From positions 62,001 through 126,000 of the forward strand of contig NZ_JAGGKI010000005.1 in NCBI RefSeq assembly GCF_017873605.1: DNA of 64,000 nucleotides. Direction: 5' to 3'. Positions 15,859 to 25,110 of the stretch are shown here, piece after piece. The position numbers and the translations under genes were made by a program. Every line of letters begins with the position of its first letter. The stretch's first letter is position 1. This DNA is from Paenibacillus lactis. Lineage in GTDB: Bacteria; Bacillota; Bacilli; Paenibacillales; Paenibacillaceae. The notes below the pieces were generated by a model. It saw only the letters and a list, made by a program, of their open reading frames with translations. It made no database searches and was not told the origin of the DNA.

Positions 15859-17562
15859 CTACACTTTAAACCCGGACATCAGCTCCGTCAGCTGCTTCGA
15901 CATGCTGCTCAGATCCTCTACGGAGCCCGCAATCTCCTCCATCGAAGCCAGCTGCTCTTCGGTCGCCGCGCTTACGCTTTGAGTTCCCGCTGCCGTTGTT
16001 TCCGTTACGTCCTGTATTCTGCGGATGGTGTGCACCAGCTCTTCGGCTCCGGCATTCATCTCTTCCGTTGCCACGGTCACGCCATACATCTGACCGTTCA
16101 ATTCCTCGATGGCCCGCTCGATGTCTTTGAACGCCCGTTCCGCCCCTTGCGCGACATCCATGCCCTCGGAGACCTCGCGGGTGCTTCGTTCCATCACATT
16201 CGCAAGCTCATAGATGTCCTGCTGGAGCTGTTGAACAAATTGGCGGATTTCGATCGAAGAATTCGAAGCCTGGTCGGCCAGCTTTCGGACCTCGGCCGCA
16301 ACGACCGCGAAGCCTCTGCCGTGTTCGCCCGCCCTGGCGGCTTCGATGGAAGCGTTCATCGCAAGCAGCGAGGTCTGCTCGGCAATTTCGATGATCACCT
16401 GACCCATGACTCCGATGCTGGAGGCTCGCTCGCCAAGGTGGCGTACGGATTGCGCCGACTGGTCCACGCTTGTACGGATGCCCTTCATTTGATTCAACGT
16501 CTGTACGATCGCCTGCTCTCCATCGGCGGCCAGCCTGTTGGCTGTCGATGCAAGTCCGGACACCTCTTGCGCCGTCATTGCGATATGCTTCATTCCTTCA
16601 GCCATATCGGTTACGGTTGTTGTCGTTTCCTCCGTATCCTGAAGCTGACTCTCTACCCCTGCAGCCACTTGCTCCATAATGCTTGAGGTTTGATGCGTGG
16701 CTTGGCGAATCTCCTCGGTCGTCGTATGCAGAAGAGACGCGGATGCGCCGACTTGGCCTGCCGTATCTTGAATTTTCACCACCATGTCTCTAAAGCCCTG
16801 TACCAGCTTATTATATGCGTCGGCGACATCCCGGATTTCATCCTTCGTCGTAATATGCAGCCGTGTTACGAGATCGCCGCCTCCCTCCGCAATTTTCAAC
16901 AGTTGATCCTTCATCCGGTTCAAAGGCTGAATCGAACGGGTCAGCAGATATCCCTGTACGGCAAAATACGCGATTGCGGCAAGTCCTATCAATAGAATGA
17001 CGTTATTCTGGAATCGGCTGGCTTCGGCAATTCGGTTCGCCTGCTTGGCCAGCGCTGCATTTTTGCTGGCTGTAAAATCGGTAACGAGCGTTTCAAACGA
17101 TTTGCGTAGCTCCCGCTCACGATTGAAGGCCTCCTCATAGATTCGGAAAGGCACCGCTTTATAGAATCCGGAATCATAGCCGAGCTTATTCAATACCTCG
17201 GTGACCGCACCGGTATAATCGGCGAATCCCGCTTCGATGCCCTCAATCACCTTCTTGTCCTCGGCGGAGGTCATCAATCCCTTCGTCTCCTCCATCAACG
17301 CTGCGATGGACTGCTGCTTCGATTTCAACGAGTTGACATACTCATCGTCGCCGGTTAACAAATAACCCCGTTCATCATTCGATATGCCGGTTAATAAATA
17401 TTCCAGCTGGGTCAGGTTATAGATGATCTTCTGATCCACATCGATGATTTGACTGAACTTTCTCTCTGTCGAATTTGTGGAAATAAATGCAATGACTATG
17501 ATTACCGCCGTGACCGCGGCAAGAATCGTAGATGAAAGTATGAGTTTCGTTTTTATTTTCAT
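15859..17562 (-). CDS. Methyl-accepting chemotaxis protein
   Basis: 567 aa. An N-terminal transmembrane helix ([20 protein letters not shown]), an extracellular helical sensor of CHASE3 type (residues ~35-180, with [19 protein letters not shown]), a second membrane helix ([20 protein letters not shown]), HAMP, and a cytoplasmic signalling domain whose hairpin tip is [26 protein letters not shown]. It transmits ligand binding to CheA/CheW. Start ATG 17562 (MKIKTKL) is taken because the first membrane helix starts there; further upstream codons are unlikely. It has no chemotaxis partners nearby. Confidence 0.93.
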   Translation of the reverse strand: MKIKTKLILSSTILAAVTAVIIVIAFISTNSTERKFSQIIDVDQKIIYNLTQLEYLLTGISNDERGYLLTGDDEYVNSLKSKQQSIAALMEETKGLMTSAEDKKVIEGIEAGFADYTGAVTEVLNKLGYDSGFYKAVPFRIYEEAFNRERELRKSFETLVTDFTASKNAALAKQANRIAEASRFQNNVILLIGLAAIAYFAVQGYLLTRSIQPLNRMKDQLLKIAEGGGDLVTRLHITTKDEIRDVADAYNKLVQGFRDMVVKIQDTAGQVGASASLLHTTTEEIRQATHQTSSIMEQVAAGVESQLQDTEETTTTVTDMAEGMKHIAMTAQEVSGLASTANRLAADGEQAIVQTLNQMKGIRTSVDQSAQSVRHLGERASSIGVMGQVIIEIAEQTSLLAMNASIEAARAGEHGRGFAVVAAEVRKLADQASNSSIEIRQFVQQLQQDIYELANVMERSTREVSEGMDVAQGAERAFKDIERAIEELNGQMYGVTVATEEMNAGAEELVHTIRRIQDVTETTAAGTQSVSAATEEQLASMEEIAGSVEDLSSMSKQLTELMSGFKV

Positions 17563-17711
17563 CCGTGAGCACCCGACCTTTTGTATGAATTTATATTCCC
17601 AAGGTATTTTTCGGCAAAAAAGCTCATGAAATGAATAGATCATCAGACGGATGAAACGCAAAACTTTACGGAAAACACCTACTTAATTGTCCACTGGCCA
17701 AATGTTTTATC

Positions 17712-17782
17712 AAAAAAAGAGGCTGACGGCCTAAACTGGCACATCAACCTCATTGCATTCCTAGCAGAGGATACCGCCTCTT
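17712..17782 (-). terminator. Possible terminator of helD
   Basis: On the minus strand AGAGGC and GCCTCT close a long branched hairpin directly after the helD stop codon, followed by seven T. The stem is interrupted, so confidence is limited. Confidence 0.4.
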
Positions 17783-20116
17783 CTAATTTGTTGAATCCGG
17801 AATAAAACGGCTTTTCTCGCCGACATGGTAAATGTGAAGCCGGTGCATGGCTCGCGTGCATGCGGTGTAGAACAGCTTCCGGTCACTTTCCCGGCGGTAT
17901 ACTTCCTCAGAACCGTTGTAGATGATCACCGCGTCAAATTCTACGCCTTTGGCCAGATACGCCGGAACCACAAGCGTTCCCTTCTCAAAGGCAGGCGTGT
18001 TCTTGGTGATAAGCCGAACCTGGACGCTCTCCGACAGCTGCCGGTGCACGCGCCGGCTCTCCTCATCCGTTCGGCAGATCACAGCGACATATTCATATCC
18101 TTGGGCATGAAGCTCGGCGATGTCTTGAATCACCGCCTGCTCAAGCGCTGCTTCATCCTTGACCGGGATGACCTGCGGTGCCTCGCCGCTTCGATTGAAT
18201 GGAACGATCCGGTCTCCGCCGGGGATCATCTGCCGCGTAAATTCCACGATTTCATGCGTTGAACGATAACTCTGAGTGAGGTTAATGACCTCGGTCTCTT
18301 CTTCACCGTACAGGCTGACCAGATTTTCCAAACTTCCTAGCTCCTCGCCATGCGCATAGATCGCCTGGTTCAAGTCCCCCAGCACCGTCATCTTCGCCCG
18401 CGGGAACAGCCGTTTCAGGAATTCCAGCTGAAAGGCGGAATAATCCTGAACCTCGTCGACAATGACATGCCGGATCGACGTGTTGGTCCGGAAGCCCTGA
18501 AGCAGCTCCTTCAGATAGAGAAACGGCGTAGCATCTTCATACATCAGCCGTTTCTCATGCAATGCCTGAACGGTGAGATTGCAGATCTGCTCCCAATACT
18601 TCGGCAAAGAACCCGTGTTTCCGGCAGCCCGGCGGAATAATGCTTCGTCCTGGAACAGCTTTCGGTACATACCCGATACATCGACGTATCGATACCGCTT
18701 GATCCAGCGCCGGATCGGCTTCAGGCTGTCGCTGACGACCATTTTGGCCAGAATATCCCGCTCTTTCTCGAAATCGTCAAAGGTCGTTTCCTTACTATTC
18801 TGCTTTCTCCGCATCGTCTGGTAAGCGCGTTGATAATCCTCCGAATCGAGCAGATCGATTTTCTCCTCCACCCGAGGTGCGCTTTTCTCTTGCTGGGCGA
18901 ACTCGGACAGCCGCTTCAACAGCCATTCCTTCATGAGATCAATGCGGCCGGCCAGCTTAACGGCAGAGTCGTAGCTGTAAAACTGCGCCGCCATCTCATC
19001 GGAACTCACGATTACTTTGCCTTGGAACACCGCCGGCTTGAAGAGCATTCCTTCCTTCTCGAGCAATTCCTTATAACGCCGAATCGTATCCAGATATGCA
19101 CCCGAGGACTTAAAGGCGATGCCTTCAAGCCTGGCTTTATACTCCGGCGAGTCTTCTTCATTTAGAAGGGTTTCCGTCTGGGTAAACACATCCTCCAAAT
19201 CAAACTCCTTGCCCAGCCGAAACTCAAGATAAGACTGAAACGTCGTCTGCTGCATATTGTCCTCGCCCAGCTCAGGCAGAACGGTGGACACATAGCTGTT
19301 GAAGAGCGGGTTGGGCGAGAACAGGATCATCTGATCCGCCCGCAGCGTCTCCCGATATTTATACAATAGGTATGCGACCCGCTGCAGTGCAGCCGAGGTC
19401 TTTCCGCTGCCTGCAGCCCCTTGGACAATGAGCATGCGCGTTTTATCGTTGCGGATGACCGCATTTTGCTCTTTTTGAATCGTAGCGACAATGGATTTCA
19501 TCCGATCATCCGCGCTATGGCTGAGCACCTGCTGGAGAAGCTCGTCGCCGATCGTCATGCCTGTATCGAACAGCACCTGGATCTTGGCGTCATGGATGAC
19601 AAACTGACGTTTAAGCAGCATCTCTCCGGTCACCATGCCCGAAGGCGTCTCGTACTGGGCCGGTCCCGGCGCTCCGTCATAATAAAGACTGGAAATCGGT
19701 GCCCGCCAGTCATACACCAGGAAGGTCTCCATATCCTCGTCCATGAAGGAGCCTGTTCCCAAATAGATCGACTCCGTCTCCGGCCATCCGTCTTCCTGAA
19801 AATCAATCCGTCCGAAATAAGGGGAATCGACAAGCTTCCGGTATTTCTTGAGCAGCTTGCTTGATTGCAGATGGGCGCGTTCCCGTTCCGACAACACCTG
19901 GGATTGCTGTCTCAGGTTCGTTGACGTCTCGCCCAAATCATCGGGGTTACTGAAGTTCACGGTTACCTCGTCCCAGAAATCCTTCCGCATTTCGATGACT
20001 TCTTCGCGTATCCCTCCGACATCTGCTTCCAACTCCGAAATCTTCCGTCCGATCTTGCCTGTAACTTCTGTAACTCGCCCTTGTTCCTCTTGCCAATCCT
20101 GTTCGCTGATAGCCAT
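17783..20116 (-). CDS. helD: HelD, RNA polymerase recycling helicase-like ATPase
   Basis: 777 aa. An antiparallel coiled-coil N-terminus (residues ~1-95) precedes a HelD-specific segment (DWRAPISSLYYDG, residues 136-148), then a UvrD/Rep-like motor: Walker A GAAGSGKT at 233-240, motif II with VDEVQD, QSYRST as motif IV, and VSAK-type motif VI near the C-terminus (TACTRAMHRL). HelD binds RNA polymerase and uses ATP to strip it from DNA and recycle stalled complexes. AGGGGG precedes the ATG. Its upstream region has opposed promoters and two palindromes (20140-20249), described separately. Confidence 0.95.
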   Translation of the reverse strand: MAISEQDWQEEQGRVTEVTGKIGRKISELEADVGGIREEVIEMRKDFWDEVTVNFSNPDDLGETSTNLRQQSQVLSERERAHLQSSKLLKKYRKLVDSPYFGRIDFQEDGWPETESIYLGTGSFMDEDMETFLVYDWRAPISSLYYDGAPGPAQYETPSGMVTGEMLLKRQFVIHDAKIQVLFDTGMTIGDELLQQVLSHSADDRMKSIVATIQKEQNAVIRNDKTRMLIVQGAAGSGKTSAALQRVAYLLYKYRETLRADQMILFSPNPLFNSYVSTVLPELGEDNMQQTTFQSYLEFRLGKEFDLEDVFTQTETLLNEEDSPEYKARLEGIAFKSSGAYLDTIRRYKELLEKEGMLFKPAVFQGKVIVSSDEMAAQFYSYDSAVKLAGRIDLMKEWLLKRLSEFAQQEKSAPRVEEKIDLLDSEDYQRAYQTMRRKQNSKETTFDDFEKERDILAKMVVSDSLKPIRRWIKRYRYVDVSGMYRKLFQDEALFRRAAGNTGSLPKYWEQICNLTVQALHEKRLMYEDATPFLYLKELLQGFRTNTSIRHVIVDEVQDYSAFQLEFLKRLFPRAKMTVLGDLNQAIYAHGEELGSLENLVSLYGEEETEVINLTQSYRSTHEIVEFTRQMIPGGDRIVPFNRSGEAPQVIPVKDEAALEQAVIQDIAELHAQGYEYVAVICRTDEESRRVHRQLSESVQVRLITKNTPAFEKGTLVVPAYLAKGVEFDAVIIYNGSEEVYRRESDRKLFYTACTRAMHRLHIYHVGEKSRFIPDSTN

Positions 20117-20139
20117 TGCTCATCCCCCTAATCTACTGG

Positions 20140-20168
20140 TTGACAGCGTAAGAAATCTGTGATACAAT
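20140..20168 (+). promoter_or_regulatory. Near-consensus sigma-A promoter pointing away from helD
   Basis: TTGACA (20140-20145), 17 nt, TACAAT (20163-20168). It fires rightward, into the helD promoter region, and has no plus-strand protein gene before the terminator at 20269-20293. Confidence 0.7.
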
Positions 20169-20174
20169 ATAATT

Positions 20175-20209
20175 GTCATATTATGACCATTTATGTCTTA
20201 TTAATGACA
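20175..20209. promoter_or_regulatory. Two palindromic operator-like sites
   Basis: GTCATATTATGAC (20175-20187) is a perfect 6-1-6 palindrome, and TGTC-N8-GACA (20194-20209) is a second, related repeat. Both lie between the rightward promoter at 20140 and the leftward helD promoter at 20221, where one bound protein could control both. Confidence 0.5.
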
Positions 20210-20220
20210 GAACATTGCTT

Positions 20221-20249
20221 ATTATAGCAGTGTGATGAAGTGGAATCAA
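20221..20249 (-). promoter_or_regulatory. Sigma-A promoter of helD
   Basis: On the minus strand TTGATT (20249-20244), 17 nt, TATAAT (20226-20221). The helD leader from here to 20116 is about 95 nt and crosses both palindromes. Confidence 0.6.
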
Positions 20250-20361
20250 TATTATAATGAACATTAGGAGCCGGCTGCGAAGCCGGCTTTTTTGCTGCCT
20301 TCCATGACCTCTTCGTAACGTATAGGGTTCGGAGCGGGTTCAACGGAACCCGTTCGTCACC

Positions 20362-21420
20362 TTATTTTTTCAGCCACGAAAATAAAGGCTCCTCCTGCCC
20401 GTCATCCTCTACCACGCGTTCCACATGCTCCGCTACCCGGTTCAGACGATCAAGCTGGTACCCGTAATCGTACATTGCCGCGGCAACAACGGAAAGACGA
20501 AGCCCGCCGGGCTCTCCTCCAGGGCCGCACATGACGTGCGCCATAAATTCCTCATTGTTCTCAACCATCGTCTCGGCTTCATCCTCGTTCGGCTTCAGTT
20601 TGCCCTCGAATTTCCATAAGATGTGCTCATGGTACTTCATCAAGCGCTCCAAATTGGCATCGAACTGCTGGTCGATCTCCTCCGTACGCTCGGCTTGGAA
20701 ATAATGGTTCTCAACCGCATCCAGCACTTCGAAGCCCTTGCGAAGCGATTGAAGCAGCTGCTTATATACCACAAGCTGTCTCGCCTGGCTGTATTTCGCC
20801 CGCTTCAGCTTCTTCTGCTCCTCTTCAAACAAGTTGTATTTGTCGGATAACGATTTAATCGCAGACTCGAGTTCCTTCTTCTCCGCACGATACACCGAAT
20901 CCTTCATTTCATGGGAAATCGCGGTGCGCAGCAGGAGCGACATTTTCCCGAATACCGTATGAATTCGCGTAATGTACTGCTCCTTCGGTTTGGGCGGAAA
21001 GACGAGAATGTTAATGAGGAAGGCAGATATAATTCCAATAAGCGTTAAAATGAACCGGTTCAAAGCAAAATCCCATTGACCGGATGCCTCCATGACCGAG
21101 ATGACCGTAACCAATGTCAGTCCAATCGTTTCTCCCATCTTCAGCTTCATACAGATCATAATGACGACAATGCAGATCAGGCCGACCGAGATCGGCTGAT
21201 TGGACAGGAAATAGCCGCCAAGCATGGCCAGAATCGCTCCAAGCGTGCTTGTCTGCAGCTGATCCAGGAAGTATCTCCACGATCGGTAAATCGAAGGCTG
21301 CATGGCGAATATGGCGGCGATTGCGGCAACGACCGGCGATTTGAAATCCAGCAGCATCGCCATATACAACGCCAAGGTTACGGCGAGACCGGTTTTGAAC
21401 ATTCTTGCTCCGAATGCCAT
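20362..21420 (-). CDS. Aromatic acid exporter (ArAE/FUSC) family protein
   Basis: 352 aa. The N-terminal half has about five membrane helices (TGLAVTLALYMAMLLDF, VAAIAAIFAMQPSIYRSWRY, then three more) and matches the ArAE_1 family; IFAMQPSIYRS is characteristic. The C-terminal half is a cytoplasmic, charged alpha-helical domain. Bacillus relatives such as YqjA/YgaE are uncharacterised, and the family name implies export of aromatic or organic acids. AAGGAGGG precedes the ATG. Confidence 0.85.
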   Translation of the reverse strand: MAFGARMFKTGLAVTLALYMAMLLDFKSPVVAAIAAIFAMQPSIYRSWRYFLDQLQTSTLGAILAMLGGYFLSNQPISVGLICIVVIMICMKLKMGETIGLTLVTVISVMEASGQWDFALNRFILTLIGIISAFLINILVFPPKPKEQYITRIHTVFGKMSLLLRTAISHEMKDSVYRAEKKELESAIKSLSDKYNLFEEEQKKLKRAKYSQARQLVVYKQLLQSLRKGFEVLDAVENHYFQAERTEEIDQQFDANLERLMKYHEHILWKFEGKLKPNEDEAETMVENNEEFMAHVMCGPGGEPGGLRLSVVAAAMYDYGYQLDRLNRVAEHVERVVEDDGQEEPLFSWLKK

Positions 21421-21575
21421 AGGCAGCCCTCCTTATCTGTTACATCATTAAACCTCACGCTACACCTATTAAACTCAGCAATGAACACAATGATACATAC
21501 TCCTTCACAAGAACCGCTATGACTTGAATTACCTTTTTAGCATCCGAATACGATGCGCGCGAGTCCGGGGGATGA

Positions 21576-22262
21576 CTAGCCTGACCCGCGAATCATTCCG
21601 GCATCCTTTCGACGGAAGCGCTCCATGAACCTCTCATACTGCCCGACCGACAAGGCTAACCAGAAGCACGCAGCCAAATACCCCCCAACGATATCGCTGG
21701 GATAGTGAACGCCAAGATAAACCCTGCTCAAGCCGATACTCCCGATCATAAGGATGGCAATAACGATCAGCACGATCCGGCCTTTTCCGGACTCAATATG
21801 CCTCCACAGCAAATAGGCCAAAACACCGTAGAACGAGAAGGCAACCATCGAATGACCGCTGGGAAAGCTGTAGCCGGTTACCTCAATCAATCGGTGGATA
21901 TCCGGTCTCATCCGCTGGAACGCAAGCTTCAATAGAAGATTTAGAATCGAGGAGCCGGCAATGACTCCGATAAGCAGCAAAATCTCAGTTCGATGCTTGA
22001 GCAGTACATACTGTAAAGCGATCGCAATCAGGCACAAAACAATAATCGGATCTCTCGAGCCAATAAAAGAAAGCCAGACTGCGATATCCGTGATCCACGA
22101 CTGTTCGAAGCTTTGAACATATCGACTAATCACATGGTCCCAATCATCTATTCTCTTGTGCTTCACTAGAGCAGCCAATAGGACGAAAGCTAATAAAGTA
22201 CTTAGCGAAATGAAACCAATCCACCGCCTTCGCACCCTCAGCCGATTTAACTGTTCCTGCAC
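21576..22262 (-). CDS. PAP2-family lipid phosphatase
   Basis: 228 aa with six membrane segments. The three phosphatase motifs are complete: KLAFQRMRP (C1), PSGHS (C2) and SRVYLGVHYPSD (C3) with the catalytic histidines. Relatives dephosphorylate phosphatidic acid, phosphatidylglycerophosphate or undecaprenyl pyrophosphate outside the membrane; which of these applies is unknown. The start is GTG 22262, after AAAAGGAGA. Confidence 0.9.
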   Translation of the reverse strand: MQEQLNRLRVRRRWIGFISLSTLLAFVLLAALVKHKRIDDWDHVISRYVQSFEQSWITDIAVWLSFIGSRDPIIVLCLIAIALQYVLLKHRTEILLLIGVIAGSSILNLLLKLAFQRMRPDIHRLIEVTGYSFPSGHSMVAFSFYGVLAYLLWRHIESGKGRIVLIVIAILMIGSIGLSRVYLGVHYPSDIVGGYLAACFWLALSVGQYERFMERFRRKDAGMIRGSG

Positions 22263-22425
22263 AATGACGTTCTCCTTTTAATCGAATGGAATCGTATCCG
22301 AGACAAATGGGCGAATCAAGATCATACCATTTTCCTGCCATGAAGAAAAGGAGCTGTGGATCTGTTCTTCCCGATATTTTCATAGTCTTTGTCAAATCAC
22401 GGCGGAATACACCCTTTAAAATAAA

Positions 22426-22588
22426 CAATCGCCCTCCCTGAGTTGGACTACTTAAGCATCCGCTCCAGGCTAGGGCGATTGAAGTTGTGTTCTGTCATGA
22501 GAACAAAACACCAGGATCGCAAGTAAAAATTGGTCAACGCGGCGATCTTTTCCTATTCATCCAATGATTTGGATGATCGATTCGCCGC
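22426..22588. other. Hairpin-rich intergenic stretch downstream of selU
   Basis: The gap between selU and the PAP2 gene holds CAATCGCCCT (22426-22435) pairing with AGGGCGATTG (22472-22481), with a T-rich run on the minus side, and a two-tier structure GCGGCGA (22539-22545) / TCGCCGC (22582-22588) around an inner TCATCCAA/TTGGATGA stem. One or both probably terminate selU; no gene is seen. Confidence 0.4.
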
Positions 22589-22639
22589 TGCTAACCGTTC
22601 CATTATCTGTCTAAGTGAGGGGGGCGACCATGCGGAGCT

Positions 22640-23692
22640 CTAAGCACCGGTTTTTAGCTGTCCGCGCTTTGTCAGGATCTCCTTCACGGCATCGGCCGCT
22701 TCGTTTACGCTCCTTACCGAGACAGTAACCGGCTCACTGTCTTGATACTGGCTTGCGGTGTAATTGTACTTCGGATCATAATAATGCTCCAGCAGCATCC
22801 GGATCCCTTCGGCGAAACGCCCTTCCTCCAGATGCTTTCCGATTTCGGCAGCGATCGGCGTATGGATCCGTCCCTTGATCAGACGATACGCTTCCAAATA
22901 TTGCTGCTGATATTCCTCGGGACGATAGTCCTCCATAATTTGGCGAATGCGCTCCTCCATCGGAAGCTCAAGTACAATCGCGACCCCTTTCTCCTTCATC
23001 TGCATAAGAAAATCGGGAACGACAATCTTGCCGATCCGCTTGCTCTCCGCTTCAAACACAATATACGGGGCATGCTCCAGCTGTTTCAACCGCTCGAACA
23101 GCTTGGCGTCAAACGACTTCTGATTGCTCGCATTAAGTCCGATGTGGCCGAAGATCGAGCCGCGGTGCCCGGCCAGCCCCTCCAGATCGAGCACCGGGTA
23201 GCCTTCCTCCTGCAGCTGTTTGAGCACCGCTGTCTTACCGGTTCCCGTCAGGCCATGCAGCACGAAGGATTCGTCAGGGAGCTTCAGGCGCTCCATCGTA
23301 TCCAGCACATACTTACGGTATGCCTTGATTCCGCCCGAAATCCGGCTGACATGGATATCCATCAGGGAAAGCACGGTCGCTGCGGTTCGGCTGCGCATGC
23401 CTCCGCGCCAGCAATATACCGCTTTATCCCCCTCGATTTCTTTAAACTGCTTCACGAATGCGGGCAGCTTGGCGGACATGATCGCCAGCCCGCGCTCCTT
23501 CGCCGCATCAACCCCGACCTGCTTGTACAGCGTTCCGATTTCAGCCCGCTCCTCGTCATTGAATACCGGGATATTCAGGCTGCCGGGAATGGTCGCATCC
23601 GTATATTCCGAAGGGGAACGGACATCGATCAATGTCAGCTTCTTATTCCGCTGAAGTTCCATAAGTTCTTCTACCGTGATGTCTTGAAACAT
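22640..23692 (-). CDS. selU: tRNA 2-selenouridine synthase
   Basis: 350 aa. SelU (MnmH) replaces sulfur by selenium at the wobble 2-thiouridine of tRNAs for Glu, Gln and Lys, using selenophosphate. The N-terminal rhodanese domain has the active-site Cys94 in YCWRGGMRS, and the C-terminal P-loop domain has GLTGTGKT at 147-154. Start ATG 23692 lies after AAGGAG. selD is 48 bases upstream on the same strand, so the donor and user enzymes are made together. Confidence 0.95.
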   Translation of the reverse strand: MFQDITVEELMELQRNKKLTLIDVRSPSEYTDATIPGSLNIPVFNDEERAEIGTLYKQVGVDAAKERGLAIMSAKLPAFVKQFKEIEGDKAVYCWRGGMRSRTAATVLSLMDIHVSRISGGIKAYRKYVLDTMERLKLPDESFVLHGLTGTGKTAVLKQLQEEGYPVLDLEGLAGHRGSIFGHIGLNASNQKSFDAKLFERLKQLEHAPYIVFEAESKRIGKIVVPDFLMQMKEKGVAIVLELPMEERIRQIMEDYRPEEYQQQYLEAYRLIKGRIHTPIAAEIGKHLEEGRFAEGIRMLLEHYYDPKYNYTASQYQDSEPVTVSVRSVNEAADAVKEILTKRGQLKTGA

Positions 23693-23740
23693 GTCTGTTC
23701 GCTCCTTATATCGATTCGCCTGCAAGCGGTCCTTGCTTGC

Positions 23741-24793
23741 TTACCATTCAACCGAGATCCGTCCGCCATGCTCGGAAACGACCTCTCCGATCCGGCCGGC
23801 CTCTAATCCCGCAGCCTGCAGCTCTTGAAGAAGCGCGTCCGCCTGGGAGCCCTCCACCGCAATCAAAAGGCCTCCAGATGTGACGGCATCACTCAGAATC
23901 CACTTATCGTATTGGTCCATTCCGTCCGGAAAATCAACGGAGTCCTTCACATGGTCGAAGTTGTTCTTCGTTCCTCCCGGAATGACGCCGAGTTCGGCAA
24001 GCTCCCTTACCCGTTCCAATACCGGCACAGCGGATTTGATAATCCGGATTCCCGCTCCGCTTCCCTTCGCCATTTCAAGCGTATGACCGAGGAGACCGAA
24101 GCCGGTAACGTCCGTGCACGCATGCACTTGATAAGGCTCCATGATTTCAGCGGCGGTTTTATTTAAAGCAGCCATAACTGCCGTGACACGGCGGATCTCA
24201 TCATCGCTTAACAAATCCTTCTTCATGGAGCTGGACATAATGCCGACGCCGATCGGCTTGGTCAAGATCAGGGCATCGCCCGGCTTAGCGCCGGCGTTTG
24301 TTCTGATCTTATCCGGATGAACAGTCCCTGTAACGGCCAAGCCGAATTTCGGCTCCTTGTCGTCGATCGAATGACCGCCGACCAGCGTAACGCCCGCTTC
24401 TTTCAGCTTATCGCCCGCACCGCGGAGGATGTCGGCCAGTACCTGCTTGTCCAGCGTCGAAATCGGAAATGCCACAATATTCAGCGCCGTCAGCGGCTTG
24501 CCGCCCATCGCGTAAATGTCGCTGATTGCATTGGCTGCGGCCACTTGCCCGAAATCGTAAGGATCATCAACGATAGGCGTAAAGAAATCGACCGTCTGCA
24601 CCATGGCGAGGTCATCCGTAAGACGATAGACGCCGGCATCATCGCTCGTATCCAGCCCGACGAGCAAATTCGGATTCGGCTCCGTTTGGGGCAGCTTGCG
24701 TATGACCTGCGCCAAGTCGGCCGGGCCGATCTTGCAGCCGCAGCCGCCTTTGGAGGAATAAGAGGTTAGCTTTATTTTGTCGGATTGACTCAT
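23741..24793 (-). CDS. selD: Selenide, water dikinase (selenophosphate synthase)
   Basis: 350 aa. Makes selenophosphate from selenide and ATP. The catalytic GCGCK at residues 17-21 has cysteine, not selenocysteine, at position 18. ATP/Mg motifs SDDAGVYRL, DPYDFGQVAAANAISDIYAMGG and TLVGGHS are intact. Paired with selU and with no selA/selB in the window, it points to selenium use in tRNA rather than in selenoproteins, at least from what is visible. Confidence 0.96.
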   Translation of the reverse strand: MSQSDKIKLTSYSSKGGCGCKIGPADLAQVIRKLPQTEPNPNLLVGLDTSDDAGVYRLTDDLAMVQTVDFFTPIVDDPYDFGQVAAANAISDIYAMGGKPLTALNIVAFPISTLDKQVLADILRGAGDKLKEAGVTLVGGHSIDDKEPKFGLAVTGTVHPDKIRTNAGAKPGDALILTKPIGVGIMSSSMKKDLLSDDEIRRVTAVMAALNKTAAEIMEPYQVHACTDVTGFGLLGHTLEMAKGSGAGIRIIKSAVPVLERVRELAELGVIPGGTKNNFDHVKDSVDFPDGMDQYDKWILSDAVTSGGLLIAVEGSQADALLQELQAAGLEAGRIGEVVSEHGGRISVEW

Positions 24794-24961
24794 TTCTAGG
24801 ACTTCCCTTCATTATATATATTACGGCGGTTACCCCCGTTAGGGATTCAACATGCAACAACCCCGGATATGAGGTGCCGGTGAAACACAGCTCAAGGACT
24901 CCGGGGAAAAACAATTTCGTTTATTACGCTACGCATTTACCTCAGGATTTGCAAAACCCTC
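24794..24961 (-). promoter_or_regulatory. Long structured leader of selD
   Basis: About 165 nt separate the predicted transcription start from the selD ATG. A stem CCCCGGA / TCCGGGG (24863-24905 region) encloses some 30 nt, and a second G/C-rich hairpin lies nearer the gene. I do not recognise a known riboswitch. Confidence 0.35.
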
Positions 24962-24967
24962 CTTTCT

Positions 24968-24997
24968 ATTATAAAAAATCAACCGCAGGAAGTCTAA
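24968..24997 (-). promoter_or_regulatory. Sigma-A-type promoter of selD-selU
   Basis: On the minus strand TTAGAC (24997-24992), 18 nt, TATAAT (24973-24968). Confidence 0.5.
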
Positions 24998-25032
24998 TCC
25001 TGGTTCGCGTATCTGATTCCCTGGTAAAATAG

Positions 25033-25059
25033 TTGCTTATGCTTGATTTATGGTATAAT
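25033..25059 (+). promoter_or_regulatory. Promoter for the permease gene
   Basis: TTGCTT (25033-25038), 15 nt, TATAAT (25054-25059); the spacer is short, so the -35 assignment is uncertain. Confidence 0.4.
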
Positions 25060-25110
25060 AATGGATTGGAATATGTTTATCATCCCAGATATATCGGAGG
25101 AATCTCGACT

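Larger units (their letters stand above)
20175..20293 (+). ncRNA. Candidate small RNA opposite the helD leader
   Basis: A transcript of about 115 nt is predicted from the promoter at 20140 to the terminator AGCCGGCT-GCGA-AGCCGGCT plus six T (20269-20293). It contains only a few very short frames without ribosome binding sites, so an RNA product is more likely than a peptide. It would be antisense to the 5' leader of helD mRNA. Confidence 0.45.

Noticed and set aside
15670..16686. Long plus-strand frame (338 codons) opposite the chemoreceptor gene
   Set aside because: It is the reverse strand of a well-supported methyl-accepting protein; GC-rich coding sequence often leaves long antisense frames.
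20140..20260. Rifampicin-associated element (RAE) upstream of helD
   Set aside because: The palindromes found are AT-rich and do not resemble the GC-rich inverted repeat I remember for that element.
22742..23806. Long plus-strand frame opposite selU
   Set aside because: Composition is that of a mirrored coding sequence, and selU on the other strand is certain.
24639..24914. Minus-strand 91-codon frame overlapping the start of selD
   Set aside because: It is in another frame over the selD N-terminus and its leader, with no supporting start site.
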